DNA of 64,000 bases, from positions 186,001-250,000 of the forward strand of contig JADJPV010000001.1 of NCBI GenBank assembly GCA_016713085.1, given 5' to 3'. Made by a program: the position numbers and the translations under genes. The notes under the pieces are model-generated. The model saw nothing but the letters and a program-made list of their open reading frames with translations, was not told the DNA's origin and searched no databases. This document shows, piece by piece, positions 8,723-18,777 of this stretch. The DNA comes from Chitinophagaceae bacterium (GTDB lineage: Bacteria; Bacteroidota; Bacteroidia; Chitinophagales; Chitinophagaceae). Position 1 is the first letter of the stretch. The number at the start of each line of letters is the position of its first letter.

Positions 8723-9784
8723 TTATAAGGAGCAAAAATCAGCTACATACTGTTGGAGCCTATCTTCTTTTTCTATCAGTTTGCGTAACAGAGTAAACTG
8801 GTTACCTGCTCGTACGAAATTATGCTCTTCATACTTCGAACCATAATAAACATCATTGTTCAGATAGTCAATTAAAAACCGAAGAGCCTGCATATAAATC
8901 ATAAATTTCCCGGCATACACAAAATGTCTCTTTTCTTCATCACTCAATTCACCCTTTAATTCACCAAGATACCCTTCCAGGATGGCAAGAAAATATTCTT
9001 CCCGTATTTCAATTTCAGCATAATCCTTTTCTTCTTCGCTTACTGGGCTTAAATAAGTACGCAGCATATCACCCACATCACTTATGAAATAGCCGGGCAT
9101 CAATGTATCCAGATCAATAACACACAAACCTTTATTATTTTCATCAAACAACACATTGCTTATTTTAGTATCGTGATGTGTAGCCCGTGTTTTGAATTGT
9201 GAATTGACTTTTATAGTTTCAAATGTATCAACAATTGACTTATTTGAAATAGCAGCATTAATTAATTTTTCTGATTGCTGTATTCTTGCTGAATTCCCTT
9301 CTGATAAAGCCTGTTCAAACTGTTTATACCGTAAAGAAAGATTATGAAAGTCAGTAAGAGTTATTTTTAAACTACTCACATTAAACTCAGATAACAGCTT
9401 CGTGAGTTTACCAAATTGTACCGCTGCTTCAAAAGCCTGTTGCGGATCCTCCACCACATCAATTGTATGAGAATTTTGAACAAAAGGGCTAAGCCTGAAA
9501 TACCCATTATCCTGATCAAAAAAAACATCCCCGTTAGAAAGAGTTTTTACTGATGTTATAAATAAGTAATCCGGGTAAAGTTTCTGAAGATAATCAGCTG
9601 CTGCATTAACGTTATGAGCTATGGCTTCGGGGTTTTTGAAAACCTGGTCATTGATGCGCTGAAGAATATATTGTGGTTGTCCATTACTGATGAGCCATGT
9701 ATGATTAATCAATCCATTGCCAAACGGCTTAATATCAACCTGGCTTTCTGCTATTCCATATGCCTGAAGAACAGTTTGAAGCAT
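8723..9784 (-). CDS. Phosphotransferase resembling N-acetylhexosamine 1-kinase (NahK/APH family)
   Basis: Predicted cytoplasmic kinase that phosphorylates GalNAc or GlcNAc at C1 with ATP, the first step after uptake. It has 353 residues with the aminoglycoside-phosphotransferase fold. The N-terminal lobe contains FGNGLINHTWLI and YILQRINDQVFKNPEAIAHN. The catalytic loop HHDTKISNVLF starts at about residue 203 and supplies the Brenner-type H-x-D-x(4)-N motif, followed by the metal-binding CVIDLDTLMPGYFISDVGD. The Ile-Asp-Leu-Asp-Thr-x-Met-Pro-Gly stretch is what I recall from NahK proteins of Bifidobacterium. Its promoter carries a LacI-family operator at 9836-9845, tying it to the GH109 enzyme that would produce its substrate. 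Substrate identity is inferred; a related sugar kinase role is possible. Confidence 0.78.
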   Translation of the reverse strand: MLQTVLQAYGIAESQVDIKPFGNGLINHTWLISNGQPQYILQRINDQVFKNPEAIAHNVNAAADYLQKLYPDYLFITSVKTLSNGDVFFDQDNGYFRLSPFVQNSHTIDVVEDPQQAFEAAVQFGKLTKLLSEFNVSSLKITLTDFHNLSLRYKQFEQALSEGNSARIQQSEKLINAAISNKSIVDTFETIKVNSQFKTRATHHDTKISNVLFDENNKGLCVIDLDTLMPGYFISDVGDMLRTYLSPVSEEEKDYAEIEIREEYFLAILEGYLGELKGELSDEEKRHFVYAGKFMIYMQALRFLIDYLNNDVYYGSKYEEHNFVRAGNQFTLLRKLIEKEDRLQQYVADFCSL

Positions 9785-9835
9785 AAATTTGAATTATAAA
9801 ATAAAATTATAACCTAAATCATTGACTTGTTAGTG

Positions 9836-9845
9836 CAAGCGCTTG
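9836..9845. promoter_or_regulatory. LacI-family operator of the kinase gene
   Basis: CAAGCGCTTG, extending to a perfect 12-bp palindrome GCAAGCGCTTGC (9835-9846), lies about 51 bases upstream of the kinase start codon. It is a single site, unlike the paired sites at the other promoters of the locus. Confidence 0.75.
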
Positions 9846-9968
9846 CGGAAAACAAGTGAAAATACATTTAAACTGTACAAAGGGTGAAACAGAAGTACAG
9901 CTTTTATAACAGCTCTAACCTACATTGCTTCACCAGTAATTGACTAATCAAATAATGATGCGTGAAAT

Positions 9969-11006
9969 TTATTGTTTCCCGTCAAATACCACCAATTGTG
10001 ATTCCAGTATAATTTTATAATAAGTTGCATTTCCGCTTTCTGCTTCACCATTTGATTTTTGCTGCAGTAAATCAATTAATGTTTCGGTGGCTTTTTGCCC
10101 CTGTTGATAAGGAAATTGTTCAACTGATGCTAATGGAGGAAAAGCTGTGTAATTGCTTATGGCCAGGTTAGCATAACTCACAAAGCAAATATCTTTATTG
10201 ATTTTCAATTTCATTTTTTGTGCCTGCTGCACTGCATCCATCGCTACATAATCATTAAATGCAACAATTGCTGTTGGCCTTCTCCTGCCCGACAATAATT
10301 TTTCTGTTACTTTACATACGTTTTCCCTTGACAGATCGCAGTTTACAACCAGAGCCGGATCATATTTTAAGCGGCTTTTCGTCATGGCTTGTATATACCC
10401 ATCTAATCGTTCTTTTGTTGCCGGCAACTTTTCAGGGCCATTTATCATACCAATGATGCGATGGCCTTTTTTAAATAAAAAATTAATCGCCTGCACTGTA
10501 CCATTAATCATATTGCAGGCCACCGAATGTATGTTGGGGATTTTAGGAATCCGGTCAAAGAAAACTATCGGAATATTATACCGTTGAAGCTCTTCAAAAT
10601 GTTCGTAATTACTGCTGTTTTTTGAAATTGAAATCAGCAGCCCGTCCACACGGTGTTTTCTCATCGTTTCAATTAACTGTTTTTCCTTTTCAATACTGTC
10701 ATGTGATTGCCCCATCAGTACAGTGTAGTTAGCCTTATGAGCAGCATCTTCTATACCACTGATTGCAGCAGAAAAAAAAGCTTCGCTTAATTCCGGCAAA
10801 ATCACACCAAGAGTAAATGTTTTTCCCTGCTGAAAAAAAATGGCAGTTTGATTAGGTTCGTATTTTAATTGCTTCGCTAATTCCTGAACTCTTGTTTTTG
10901 TACGAAGCCCAATACTGGGATGATCGTGCAGTGCACGGGATACAGTTGAGATAGAAATGTTTAACTGCTTTGCAATTTCTTTTATTGTTGGCACTATATT
11001 TTTCAT
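9969..11006 (-). CDS. LacI-family transcriptional regulator
   Basis: Sugar-responsive DNA-binding repressor, probably controlling all of locus A. From the preferred ATG (11004-11006) it has 345 residues. The LacI helix-turn-helix plus hinge occupies about 1-60 (TIKEIAKQLNISISTVSRAL, then LAKQLKYEPNQTA), followed by a periplasmic-binding-protein-like ligand domain (FTLGVILPELSEAFFSAAI; HRVDGLLISIS; TAIVAFNDYVAMDAV). A longer frame open to 11078 would place the N-terminus inside the operators at 11040-11070, which argues for 11006. It is divergent from the DUF5009 gene and shares that operator pair, implying autoregulation. The inducer is unknown; an aminosugar is likely from context. Confidence 0.92.
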   Translation of the reverse strand: MKNIVPTIKEIAKQLNISISTVSRALHDHPSIGLRTKTRVQELAKQLKYEPNQTAIFFQQGKTFTLGVILPELSEAFFSAAISGIEDAAHKANYTVLMGQSHDSIEKEKQLIETMRKHRVDGLLISISKNSSNYEHFEELQRYNIPIVFFDRIPKIPNIHSVACNMINGTVQAINFLFKKGHRIIGMINGPEKLPATKERLDGYIQAMTKSRLKYDPALVVNCDLSRENVCKVTEKLLSGRRRPTAIVAFNDYVAMDAVQQAQKMKLKINKDICFVSYANLAISNYTAFPPLASVEQFPYQQGQKATETLIDLLQQKSNGEAESGNATYYKIILESQLVVFDGKQ

Positions 11007-11039
11007 TAAAATACAACATGTAATGTATGAAATCTTACG

Positions 11040-11070
11040 CAAACGTTTGACTAAATAATTCAAGCGTTTG
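11040..11070. promoter_or_regulatory. Paired LacI-family operators between the lacI-type gene and the DUF5009 gene
   Basis: CAAACGTTTG (11040-11049, a perfect palindrome) and CAAGCGTTTG (11061-11070) are spaced 21 bases start to start, about two helical turns. They lie between two divergent genes and would let one dimer pair control both. Confidence 0.8.
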
Positions 11071-11113
11071 TGTTGCACAGCAGCAACAAAAGCAGATCGC
11101 TGTTTGAAGAACT

Positions 11114-12247
11114 ATGTTTACTTTACAGAGCATGTTATCAGCAGAAAAAACCATTGATTCAAAAAGGCTTCTTTCACTCGATGTAATGCGTGGGTTGATA
11201 ATGATTCTACTGGCAGCAGAAAGTTGTTTGCTATATGAATCTTTACAGGCTCTGCACTTACCCGGAGCACTTGGTACAACAGTACAGCAATTTTTTCATC
11301 ACCCCTGGCATGGATTACGGTTTTGGGATTTAGTGCAACCTGCATTTATGACAATGGCAGGATCAGCTATGTTTATTTCCTATTACTTCAAAACACAGAA
11401 AGGAGTAAGCTGGAAGAGTAATTTTAAACATATTGCCATCCGTTGCCTTAAACTGTTTATTTGTGGTACTGCACTGCATTGTGTGTATGCCGGTAAATTA
11501 GTATGGGAATTGTGGAATGTGCTTACTCAATTATCTGTTACCACTTTGATCGCCTATTTAATAACCCGCAAATCAGCGGCATTTCAAATTATTTTTTCAA
11601 TCGGCCTGTTATTGCTGACGGAAGCTTTATACCGTTTTGTATTAATGCCCGGTTATGAGGAGCCTTTTGTTACAGGCAAAAACTTCGGCAACTGGTTGGA
11701 TATGATTTTGATGGGCAAAATAAATACCGATGGATGGGTGGCAATTAATATTATACCTACGGCAGCACATACAATCTGGGGCGTATTGGCAGGCAGGTTA
11801 TTAGTAAGTGAAAAAACGTGGAGTAATAAAATCAAACTATTATTACTGGCAGGGGGCGTTTGTTTGCTATTGGGTTATGGATTAGACTGGCTGAATATTA
11901 CACCCATCATCAAACGCATCAGTACTTCAGCATTTGTATTTTCGAGTGGTGGATGGGTTTTATTAATACTTGCTTTTTTATACTGGCTCACTGATGTTAA
12001 AAAAATCAATAAATATGCATGGGTTTTTGTGGTAGTAGGAATGAATGCCATTTTTATTTACCTGTTTTTTGAAACAGTGGGGCTGCAGTGGTTCAACAAT
12101 GCTGTTGGTATTTTTGCAAAAGGCTTTCTGAGTTTTACAATGATCAATGAAAAAATGGCAGCTGTGATTTCTGCCCTGATAACTTTGTTTGCAGAATGGT
12201 ATTTATGTTATTGGTTGTTTAAAAAGAAAATATTTATAAAAATATAA
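11114..12247 (+). CDS. DUF5009 / heparan-alpha-glucosaminide N-acetyltransferase-like membrane protein
   Basis: Polytopic inner-membrane protein of the HGSNAT-like acyltransferase group. In the lysosomal homologue, acetyl groups from acetyl-CoA are passed across the membrane to terminal glucosamine, so that an N-acetylhexosaminidase can then act. It has 377 residues and about ten membrane helices. The family signature is SLDVMRGLIMILL at about 20-33 and FFHHPWHGLRFWDLVQPAFM at about 60-79, containing the presumed catalytic His. It starts 44 bases after a LacI operator pair and its stop overlaps the ATG of the next gene, so it is translationally coupled to a DUF4832 protein. Activity on aminosugars here is inferred from family and context. 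Confidence 0.82.
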   Translation: MFTLQSMLSAEKTIDSKRLLSLDVMRGLIMILLAAESCLLYESLQALHLPGALGTTVQQFFHHPWHGLRFWDLVQPAFMTMAGSAMFISYYFKTQKGVSWKSNFKHIAIRCLKLFICGTALHCVYAGKLVWELWNVLTQLSVTTLIAYLITRKSAAFQIIFSIGLLLLTEALYRFVLMPGYEEPFVTGKNFGNWLDMILMGKINTDGWVAINIIPTAAHTIWGVLAGRLLVSEKTWSNKIKLLLLAGGVCLLLGYGLDWLNITPIIKRISTSAFVFSSGGWVLLILAFLYWLTDVKKINKYAWVFVVVGMNAIFIYLFFETVGLQWFNNAVGIFAKGFLSFTMINEKMAAVISALITLFAEWYLCYWLFKKKIFIKI

Positions 12248-13748
12248 TGAAAAAAAGAATCATACTTCTATCAATTTTTGGGCTATACACAATACAGTTA
12301 ATGGCGCAAACTATAACTGTAAATTATAAAGAAAGTGATGAAGATTTCTGCAATCCCGAACGGGGGTTTTATATACCTTCAGGTACAAAAGCCAGTAATT
12401 TTATTTTGCTTGATGCAAAACAGTTAAATGCTTATCGTACACAATCGCAGCAATCAGCAGGAGCAACTTATTCTGTACATGTTTCTTTGATTTACCGTGG
12501 TTATGAGCTGGATGGGTTTGTTCAACAGCCGTTATCAGACACATTTCTGTATAAACTACAGCAGGATTTTGATGCAGTAAGAAAAGCCGGGCTGAAAATG
12601 ATTCTTCGCTTTGCCTATACGAATACAGCAAAAGAAGGTGATTGCAAGGGTGAGTATAAAATTTGTCCTCCCTATGGTGATGCTCCCCGGCATATCATGT
12701 TGCAGCATATTAAACAGTTAAAGCCTTTATTGCAAAAGAATGCAGATGTCATTGCTGTTCTGCAGGAAGGATTTATTGGCATTTGGGGTGAAAATTACTT
12801 TACTGATTATTTCGGGGATGCCTCTGACAATGGTGCCGGGAAGATATTAGACAGCAGCTGGCTGCACCGCAATGAGCTACTGAAAGCATTGCTGGATGCC
12901 TTACCAAATAACAGGATGGTACAGGTGCGTACACCGCAGATAAAGCAAAAATTTGTATTTGGCCCGTCTGCAACAGTAAAAAGCCTGCCACTTAAATTTT
13001 TAGCTGCTTTTAATGGCTCTTATCAATCAAGAATTGGTTTTCATAATGATTGCTTTTATCCTCGCCTGATGATTATGGAACCTATTATGATTATGGAAGT
13101 TCTACGCAACCCAGACAGCCTGCTAATGAAGTATTAAGAAAATATATTGAAGCGGATACAAAATTCACAGTCGTTGGTGGTGAAACCTGCGATGATGCTT
13201 TTAGCCCTCAGAATGATTGTGCGCCGTTTGGACATGCAGAAAAAGAAATGGCAGCCATGCATTACAGCTATTTAAATGCAGCATACAACAACCAGGTAAA
13301 TAATGATTGGGATTCTTTGGGCTGCATGAAAAGCATCAAACAGAAACTGGGTTATCGATTGGTATTGGAAAACGCTGTGTTTCCGAAAAAAGTAACTGGA
13401 GGCAGAAGTTTTATAATTCAACTTCAGTTAGAAAACAAGGGTTTCGCATGTCCCTTTAATCCAAGGCCTGTGCAATTAATCCTGCGCAATAAACAAACAG
13501 GCAAATTACTTGTCCTGAATTTTAAAGTCAATATTCAACGATGGGTTACAGGCAAAATAGTACTGCAACAACAGTTTATGATAAATACATCAGTAGAAAA
13601 GGGAGAATACGAACTATTGCTGAATCTTCCCGATGGTTATAAAAGTTTACAAAACAACCCTGCTTACAGTATCCAACTGGCTAATGAAAGTATGTGGGAA
13701 GCAGCAACAGGGTTTAATGATTTGAAGCATGTATTACAGGTGAAGTAG
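12247..13748 (+). CDS. DUF4874/DUF4832-family secreted protein, copy 1, with an apparent 1-base deletion
   Basis: Putative secreted glycan-active protein of unknown activity. It has a signal peptide (MKKRIILLSIFGLYTIQLMA). NPERGFY near residue 38 is the start of the DUF4874 part; the DUF4832 part follows. Blocks shared with the second copy at 15881-17247 include GFIGIWGEN, VRTP, FHNDCF, DYGTYYD, GGETC and LGCMKSIKQKLGYRLVLE. The reading frame shifts at about 13055, within a T4 run. One extra T would give HNDCFLSSPDDYGTYYD and a continuous protein of 500 residues, so I treat this as one gene. It is coupled by overlap (TAATG) to the DUF5009 gene. The acidic WGE and GGETC motifs make a glycoside hydrolase attractive but unproven. 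Confidence 0.82.
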
Positions 13749-13846
13749 ATTCTTCCTTTACAGATGAATAAGTTTCAACTGCACCAACCCTTTTTGGCTC
13801 CTATAATTGTTCCACCCGTAACTAAAATAGTCGTTTGCATTTCTTA

Positions 13847-14933
13847 CTATTTGTCAACGGAGAATTTAAAAATAGTCTTACTGTAAAATTGCTCGCCGGG
13901 TTTTAAAACAGTTGATGGGAAATGGCTGTGATTAGGAGTATCGGGGAAGTGCTGTGTTTCCAGGCAGAACCCGGAACGTTTATTATATATATCTCCCTTT
14001 TTTCCTTTTACATTACAAAGAAAATTTCCTGAATAAAAATGGATTGCCGGTTCTGTAGTATACACATCCAGTTTTCTTCCCGATACAGGTTCTAAAACAG
14101 CAGCTGCATGCTTCAAATGAGAAGAATGTTCTTTTTCAAGAACGAAACTGTGATCATATCCATTACTTAATCTTAACTGAACATTATCCTGGTTAATGTC
14201 TTTGGCAATTTTTTTAAACTCTGTAAAATTGAAAGGAGTATTTACTACATCAGCTATTTCACCCGTTGGCACCTGCATGAAATTTACAGGCAAATAAAAA
14301 CCGGCAGGTATTTTTAATTCATGCCCGTCAATGCTTGTTGAAAGATTACCTGATAAATTAAAATAAGTATGCTGTGTTACGTTTATTAATGTTGTCTTGC
14401 TTGTTTCTGCCCTGTATTCAATAGTCCAGCTATCGTTATCATTGAGCATATACGTTACTTCCAGCTTCAGTTCACCGGGAAACCCTTCTTCCAGGTGAGG
14501 ACTTGTATAAGTAAATACAATTCCTGTTCCCGAAGCGTTGGTCAAGGGGCGGGCAGAAAATACTTTTTATTAAACCCTTCCAAACCGCCATGTAAATGAT
14601 AGCCCCTTCTTTTACCGGCAGGTTGTATGTTGCATCATCAAGTACAATTGTGCTTCCTGCAATACGGTTGGCATATCTCCCCACTACAGAGCCGAGATAA
14701 AATTCATCTGCCTGGTAATCCGGCTGTGTATCGTAACCCAATACTACATCAGCAAGTTTGCCATCTTTATCTTTTACAAATAAGGAAATAACAATAGCTC
14801 CTAAATTTGACACGATCAACCTGGTTCCATTTACATTTTCAATTGTATATGTACTTAACTGAGGTAAGGATTTATTCTTCTTCACTGTTTCTGTTTCCGT
14901 AGTAATACTTTTAGCTCCTTCTTTCACTTGCAA
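13847..14933 (-). CDS. Aldose 1-epimerase (galactose mutarotase family), two apparent 1-base deletions
   Basis: Interconverts alpha and beta anomers of aldoses, here probably sugars released by locus A. Restoring one G in the C4 run at 14603-14606 and one A in the T5 run at 14564-14568 gives a continuous 362-residue protein with the family blocks: GAIVISLFVKDKDGK, GRYANRIAG, a restored GGYHLHGG, VTQHTYFNLSG (catalytic-site His) and SGFCLETQHFPDTPNH (catalytic Glu). No signal peptide is visible at this start, although related Bacteroidota enzymes are often exported. It is the last gene of the SusC-SusD-DUF4832-PKD operon and converges on the DUF4832 gene from the other side. Confidence 0.85.
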
Positions 14934-15009
14934 CTGATTATAAATTTTAATAAAAACAAAGGGGGCATAAGGTGCATATACCTCTTATAAAAAACTGTCC
15001 GATAAAAAA

Positions 15010-15862
15010 TTATAATGGAACGACTATAAATTTAGAAGTTGCAGTTTTGGCCTCAGGGATCTGCCCAATTTCTGTCCAGCCGGAATTTGATTCAACCAAT
15101 CCAAAGTTTACAAAGTTCTTTGTTGTACCAAGCACGCTCCTTTTAATTGAGAACTCAATAATATTTTTTCCATTGACTGTTTTTAAACTTGAAAAAACAA
15201 TGCGTCACTAAACGAAGCAACAGGTGTCCATGAAAATGCAGTTTGCGCTCCGGAATGTTTAAATACATCTCCCCAGCCACCAACAGGACTGCCTTCTAAC
15301 AGGAAATCTGCGCCGGCATGAACCGGGTAGTACCATGTGTTAAAACCAGTTGCAGCGTTGTTATCTGCATCCATATATATATCAATAATTTCCATTTTCA
15401 TATCTGCTGTACCTTCTAAATAAATATTCAACATATCACTGGAGGCAAAGGTTTTAACAGCAAGCAGGCTGCCGCCATATGTTGCTGCATTCTCATAAGT
15501 ATACTCTACATATTGCCAATCAGAAAAATCTCCGTCAATTTTAATATTCGGACCAATGATGTTTACAGTGTCAATAAAGATGTTGGTTTCTGTACCCTGC
15601 TTTGCAGTAAGTGATACAAGAAAATTGCCTTTCTTTTAAACACATGTTGCGGTGCCCGGGCAGTAGAAGTCTGTCCGCTTCCATCACCAAAATCCCACAC
15701 ATATTCTTTAGCATTGGTGGAGAAATTGGTGAAGTTTACTTTATAACCATCAGCCACATAACTAAAGACAGCTTTTAAGCCACTGCCGCTTTTGTCTTTT
15801 TTGCAGGAAATACTGCCTATGATCAACAGCAGCATACCAAATAAATAAATATTCCTTTTCAT
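15010..15862 (-). CDS. PKD-domain lipoprotein with CBM9-like C-terminal domain, two apparent 1-base deletions
   Basis: Likely surface glycan-binding lipoprotein partnering the SusC/SusD pair. The lipobox is clear (MLLLIIGSISC, then KKDKSGSG). A PKD fold follows (VFSYVADGYKVNFTNFSTNA, VWDFGDGSGQTS). After a frame change at about 15630-15640 comes a domain with IKIDGDFSDWQYV, IDIYMDADNNAATGFNTWYY and HAGADFLLEGS, which resembles CBM9/DOMON-type carbohydrate-binding sheets. A second shift in the A6 run at 15192-15197 leads to the last stretch, ending at the stop at 15010-15012. With two bases restored it is a 284-residue protein. It sits 18 bases after DUF4832 copy 2 and before the epimerase. 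I recall no exact family; function is by architecture and position. Confidence 0.72.
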
Positions 15863-15880
15863 AATTTTAGTTTTAGTAGA

Positions 15881-17247
15881 TTAATTTATTTTCAATTGTT
15901 GCTTAAGGTTATTCATTCCATTATTCTCTTCTACCCATACATCAACATTAGCAAGCCTTACGGCATACTCAATTCTTGCTTTTAAACCGGCAGCTCTGTC
16001 CGCAATTCTCAAATAAAGATCATAGTCACCTGCAGGTATTCCGGATAAACTTACATTCTCATTAACCGCAAGCGTGCCTTCAGGCTTGCAGGTTCTCAAA
16101 TCAACAGCCATCTCTTTTTCATAATACAAGCCTGTTGTTTTATTTTTCAAAACCAGGTAAGTGATTTTCCTGTTGTAAAGTGGAGCATACCCTTTATTGG
16201 TAATACTTATGCTTACCGGCAGGCCTGAATTTACCGCCGCCTGTTTACTTGTTTTTGAGTTGACTAACGCCAGCCTGTAGCCTAAGTTTGTCTGAAATTC
16301 ATCAAAACAACCGGAGGTTTTCCACGCATTGATCGTTGCCGGATACCAATCTAAATTGAGGTAAGTCCACTTCAGCAATTTCATCTCATTCCTGCCCTCA
16401 TTGCATGAAGGGTCGTACCCTGCCGATGGCGGACAGGTTTCACCGCCAGTTGGCACATACAATGCTTCGTTACTTATATATTGTTTCTCCGCAGTAACAT
16501 TACTGTAAGTGCCATAATCTGTTCCACCTGTTAAAAAACAGTCGTTATGATGACCCACTCTTGCCCTGTTCTCATTTGAATAAGCAATGTCCGCTCCTAC
16601 AGGTACTGTGGTATTAAAGATTTGCTGTTTCATTCCGGGTGTTCTTACCTGAACCATAATTCCTTCGGGCAAAACACTCAGCAGTTTATTTAATACAAGA
16701 CGTTCATTATCGGTCGTGGCAAGTCCATTGCTTGAATCGTGCCATTCTCCCCATGCACCAATAAGCCCGGCCTGCACAAATGCAATAACATCTTTGTTTG
16801 TTTCAAAGACCGTCTTCAACTGATCAAGGTGTTGCACAATAATTGAATAGGGCGCATCCGTACCAGTCATATTATCTGTATAAGCAAATCTTACTATCGC
16901 CTTTAAACCGGCGTTACGTATCTTATCAAGATCGCCCTGTATTAATGAAAGTTCTGCTGCACTGAGAGGCTGACTTTTAAACGCATCAAGATAAAAACCC
17001 TTAATACCATTGATACATTCTGGCTTCTCAGAATACTTAATTGCGCCACATTTAAAGCTCCTCCCTCAGAATAAACAATCATTGTACGGATAAATCCCCG
17101 TTCAGGATTAGGAAAAATCGTATTTGAAATGGTATAATTTACTCCATTATCAACAGGTGCAGGATCTTTCTTCGTTTTCCTGCATGCTGTATTACAACAC
17201 AATAAAAGAAATGTAAAAAACAGTTTATAAATCCTGATTAATTTCAT
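15881..17247 (-). CDS. DUF4874/DUF4832-family lipoprotein, copy 2, with an apparent 1-base deletion
   Basis: Second member of the same uncharacterised family as 12247-13748, here with a lipoprotein signal (LFFTFLLLCCNTAC, then RKTKKD), so probably anchored at the outer membrane. Conserved blocks in order: FPNPERGF (about 45), AGLKAIVRFAYTDN, AGLIGAWGEWHDSSNG (about 160), VRTPGMKQQIF, VGHHNDCFLTGGTDYGTYSN, GGETCPPSAG and LGYRLALV, then a C-terminal beta-rich domain (LPVSISITNKGYAPLYNRKI). The frame shifts in the A5 run at 16993-16997; one extra base restores 455 residues. It is third in the SusC operon. The glutamates in the GAWGEW and GGETC motifs are candidate catalytic residues. The function is unknown. 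Confidence 0.82.
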
Positions 17248-17291
17248 AATTCAATTTTTAATACCAGACAGAAAAACACAACAATCCATTA

Positions 17292-18754
17292 TTAATACCC
17301 GGTGTTCTGAATGAATTTCCCTTTGCCTTCAGCAATAGCTTTTAGTGAAAAAGGATACACTACTTTGTTCGGTCCGGTAAAAGTTGACAGTGTTACTTCC
17401 TGGCAACGGCTCACAAATTTTCCATGGCGGATAAGGTCGGCCCTGTATTGTCCGTTTTCACACCAGAACTCATGGCTTCTTTCTAATAAGATCAAATCAT
17501 TAAATGCAGACAGTGAACTGTAGCTTGATAATTGTTTATCAGTTAACCCAGCTCTTCTTCTTACTACGTTTACCAATTCGATCGCTTCAGCAGTTGGTGC
17601 ACGGAATTCGCAATGGCTTCTGCTTTTGACAATAACACATCAGCATAGCGGTACATAACAATATCAACAGTTGTAAGGCCGGTTGTTCTGGCTGCATCGG
17701 GATTTATTTTTAATGGAATAGGGCCCCAATCAAGTATACTTCCGGGATTAGCTTTGTTATAAGTAATACCATCTGTTCCTGTATATTCTGCAATCAGCAT
17801 TTTCTTTCTTTTATCATTCGCCTCAAACCTGTCATAAAACCACCAGGTACTTGAGATGGTTCCCCATCCTCCTAACGGACCATAATTTGACGGCAACACC
17901 ATCAGTTGCCATTGATTTTCGCTGGTGCCAGCATAATCACATGGAATAGCCCAGATAACTTCACGACTTGCTTTTGCTCCTTCCAGGTCCCACATGGCTG
18001 AATAATTCGCATCCAGTGAATAAGTGTTGTAAGCAATTATTTCATCGCACAATGTTTTTACTTTCGCCCATTTTTTTTCATGAAGGTTCAGCCTGATGTT
18101 AATCATTTTTGCAAGTGCCTTATTAAACCTTCCATATTCTGACGCAGATGGCAAAGGCAGGTCCGCTGCTGCAGCTTCAAGATCGGCTTCGATAAATGCA
18201 ACCATCTGATCATTTGTCAATCTTGCCAACGGCTCTTCTTTCAATGGATTTTTTAATATATCCAATGGAGCAACTACAAACGGTCCATATAAATCAAACA
18301 GGGTGTAAGCAAGCAAACCTCTTGCACAACGCACATGTGCAATAGCCTTCTTTTTTAAATCTTCGCTTACAGTTGATCGTTCAATCAGATCAATTGTAAT
18401 GGTCATACGGCTTATCTTATTATAGAAGTCATCATAATAACGGGTAAATGCAGCATCCTCTGCCCGGTAATTTTGTAAAGAAGCTGTAAGCTGATCGCCA
18501 TATTTACCATGCAAAATTTCTGTGCTGGCATCACTTAGAAACATAACACCTCTTTCTGATGTTGAAAATATTCCATCAAACCAAGCTCCTCTCAGAGGGT
18601 AATAAGCTGCATTTACCATTGCATCCAGGTCTGCTGCAGACTTAGGGAATATATTCGGATTGATTTCTGAATAATCAACAGGCTTCAGGTCTTTCGTACA
18701 ACTGTTTACCAGTAATACTAATGGCAGGAATAATATTAATGTATAGCGTTTCAT
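17292..18754 (-). CDS. SusD/RagB-family outer-membrane lipoprotein, with an apparent 1-base deletion
   Basis: Glycan-binding lid of the SusCD importer. The lipobox is LVLLVNSC followed by TKDLKPVD. The N-terminal SusD-like helices include DLDAMVNAAYYPLRGAWFD and ARGLLAYTLFDLYGPFVVAP. The C-terminal RagB region includes YADVLLSKAEAIAN, VNVVRRRAGLTD and LLERSHEFWCENGQYRADLI. The frame shifts at about 17603 in a short G/C run; restoring one base rejoins AEAIANS to the downstream helix and gives 487 residues. It lies 23 bases after its SusC partner and upstream of the DUF4832 lipoprotein, so the three probably work as one surface complex. Confidence 0.92.
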
Positions 18755-18777
18755 AATTTTTCTTTTAGTTGTAAAAT

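Noticed and set aside
11007..11078. Longer N-terminus of the LacI regulator, 24 extra residues
   Set aside because: It would place coding sequence over the operator pair, and the LacI domain aligns from the Met at 11006.
13050..13748. Second, independent gene after the DUF4832 N-terminal half
   Set aside because: Its start is an internal TTG and it continues the conserved HNDCFLSSPDDYGTY block when one T is restored.
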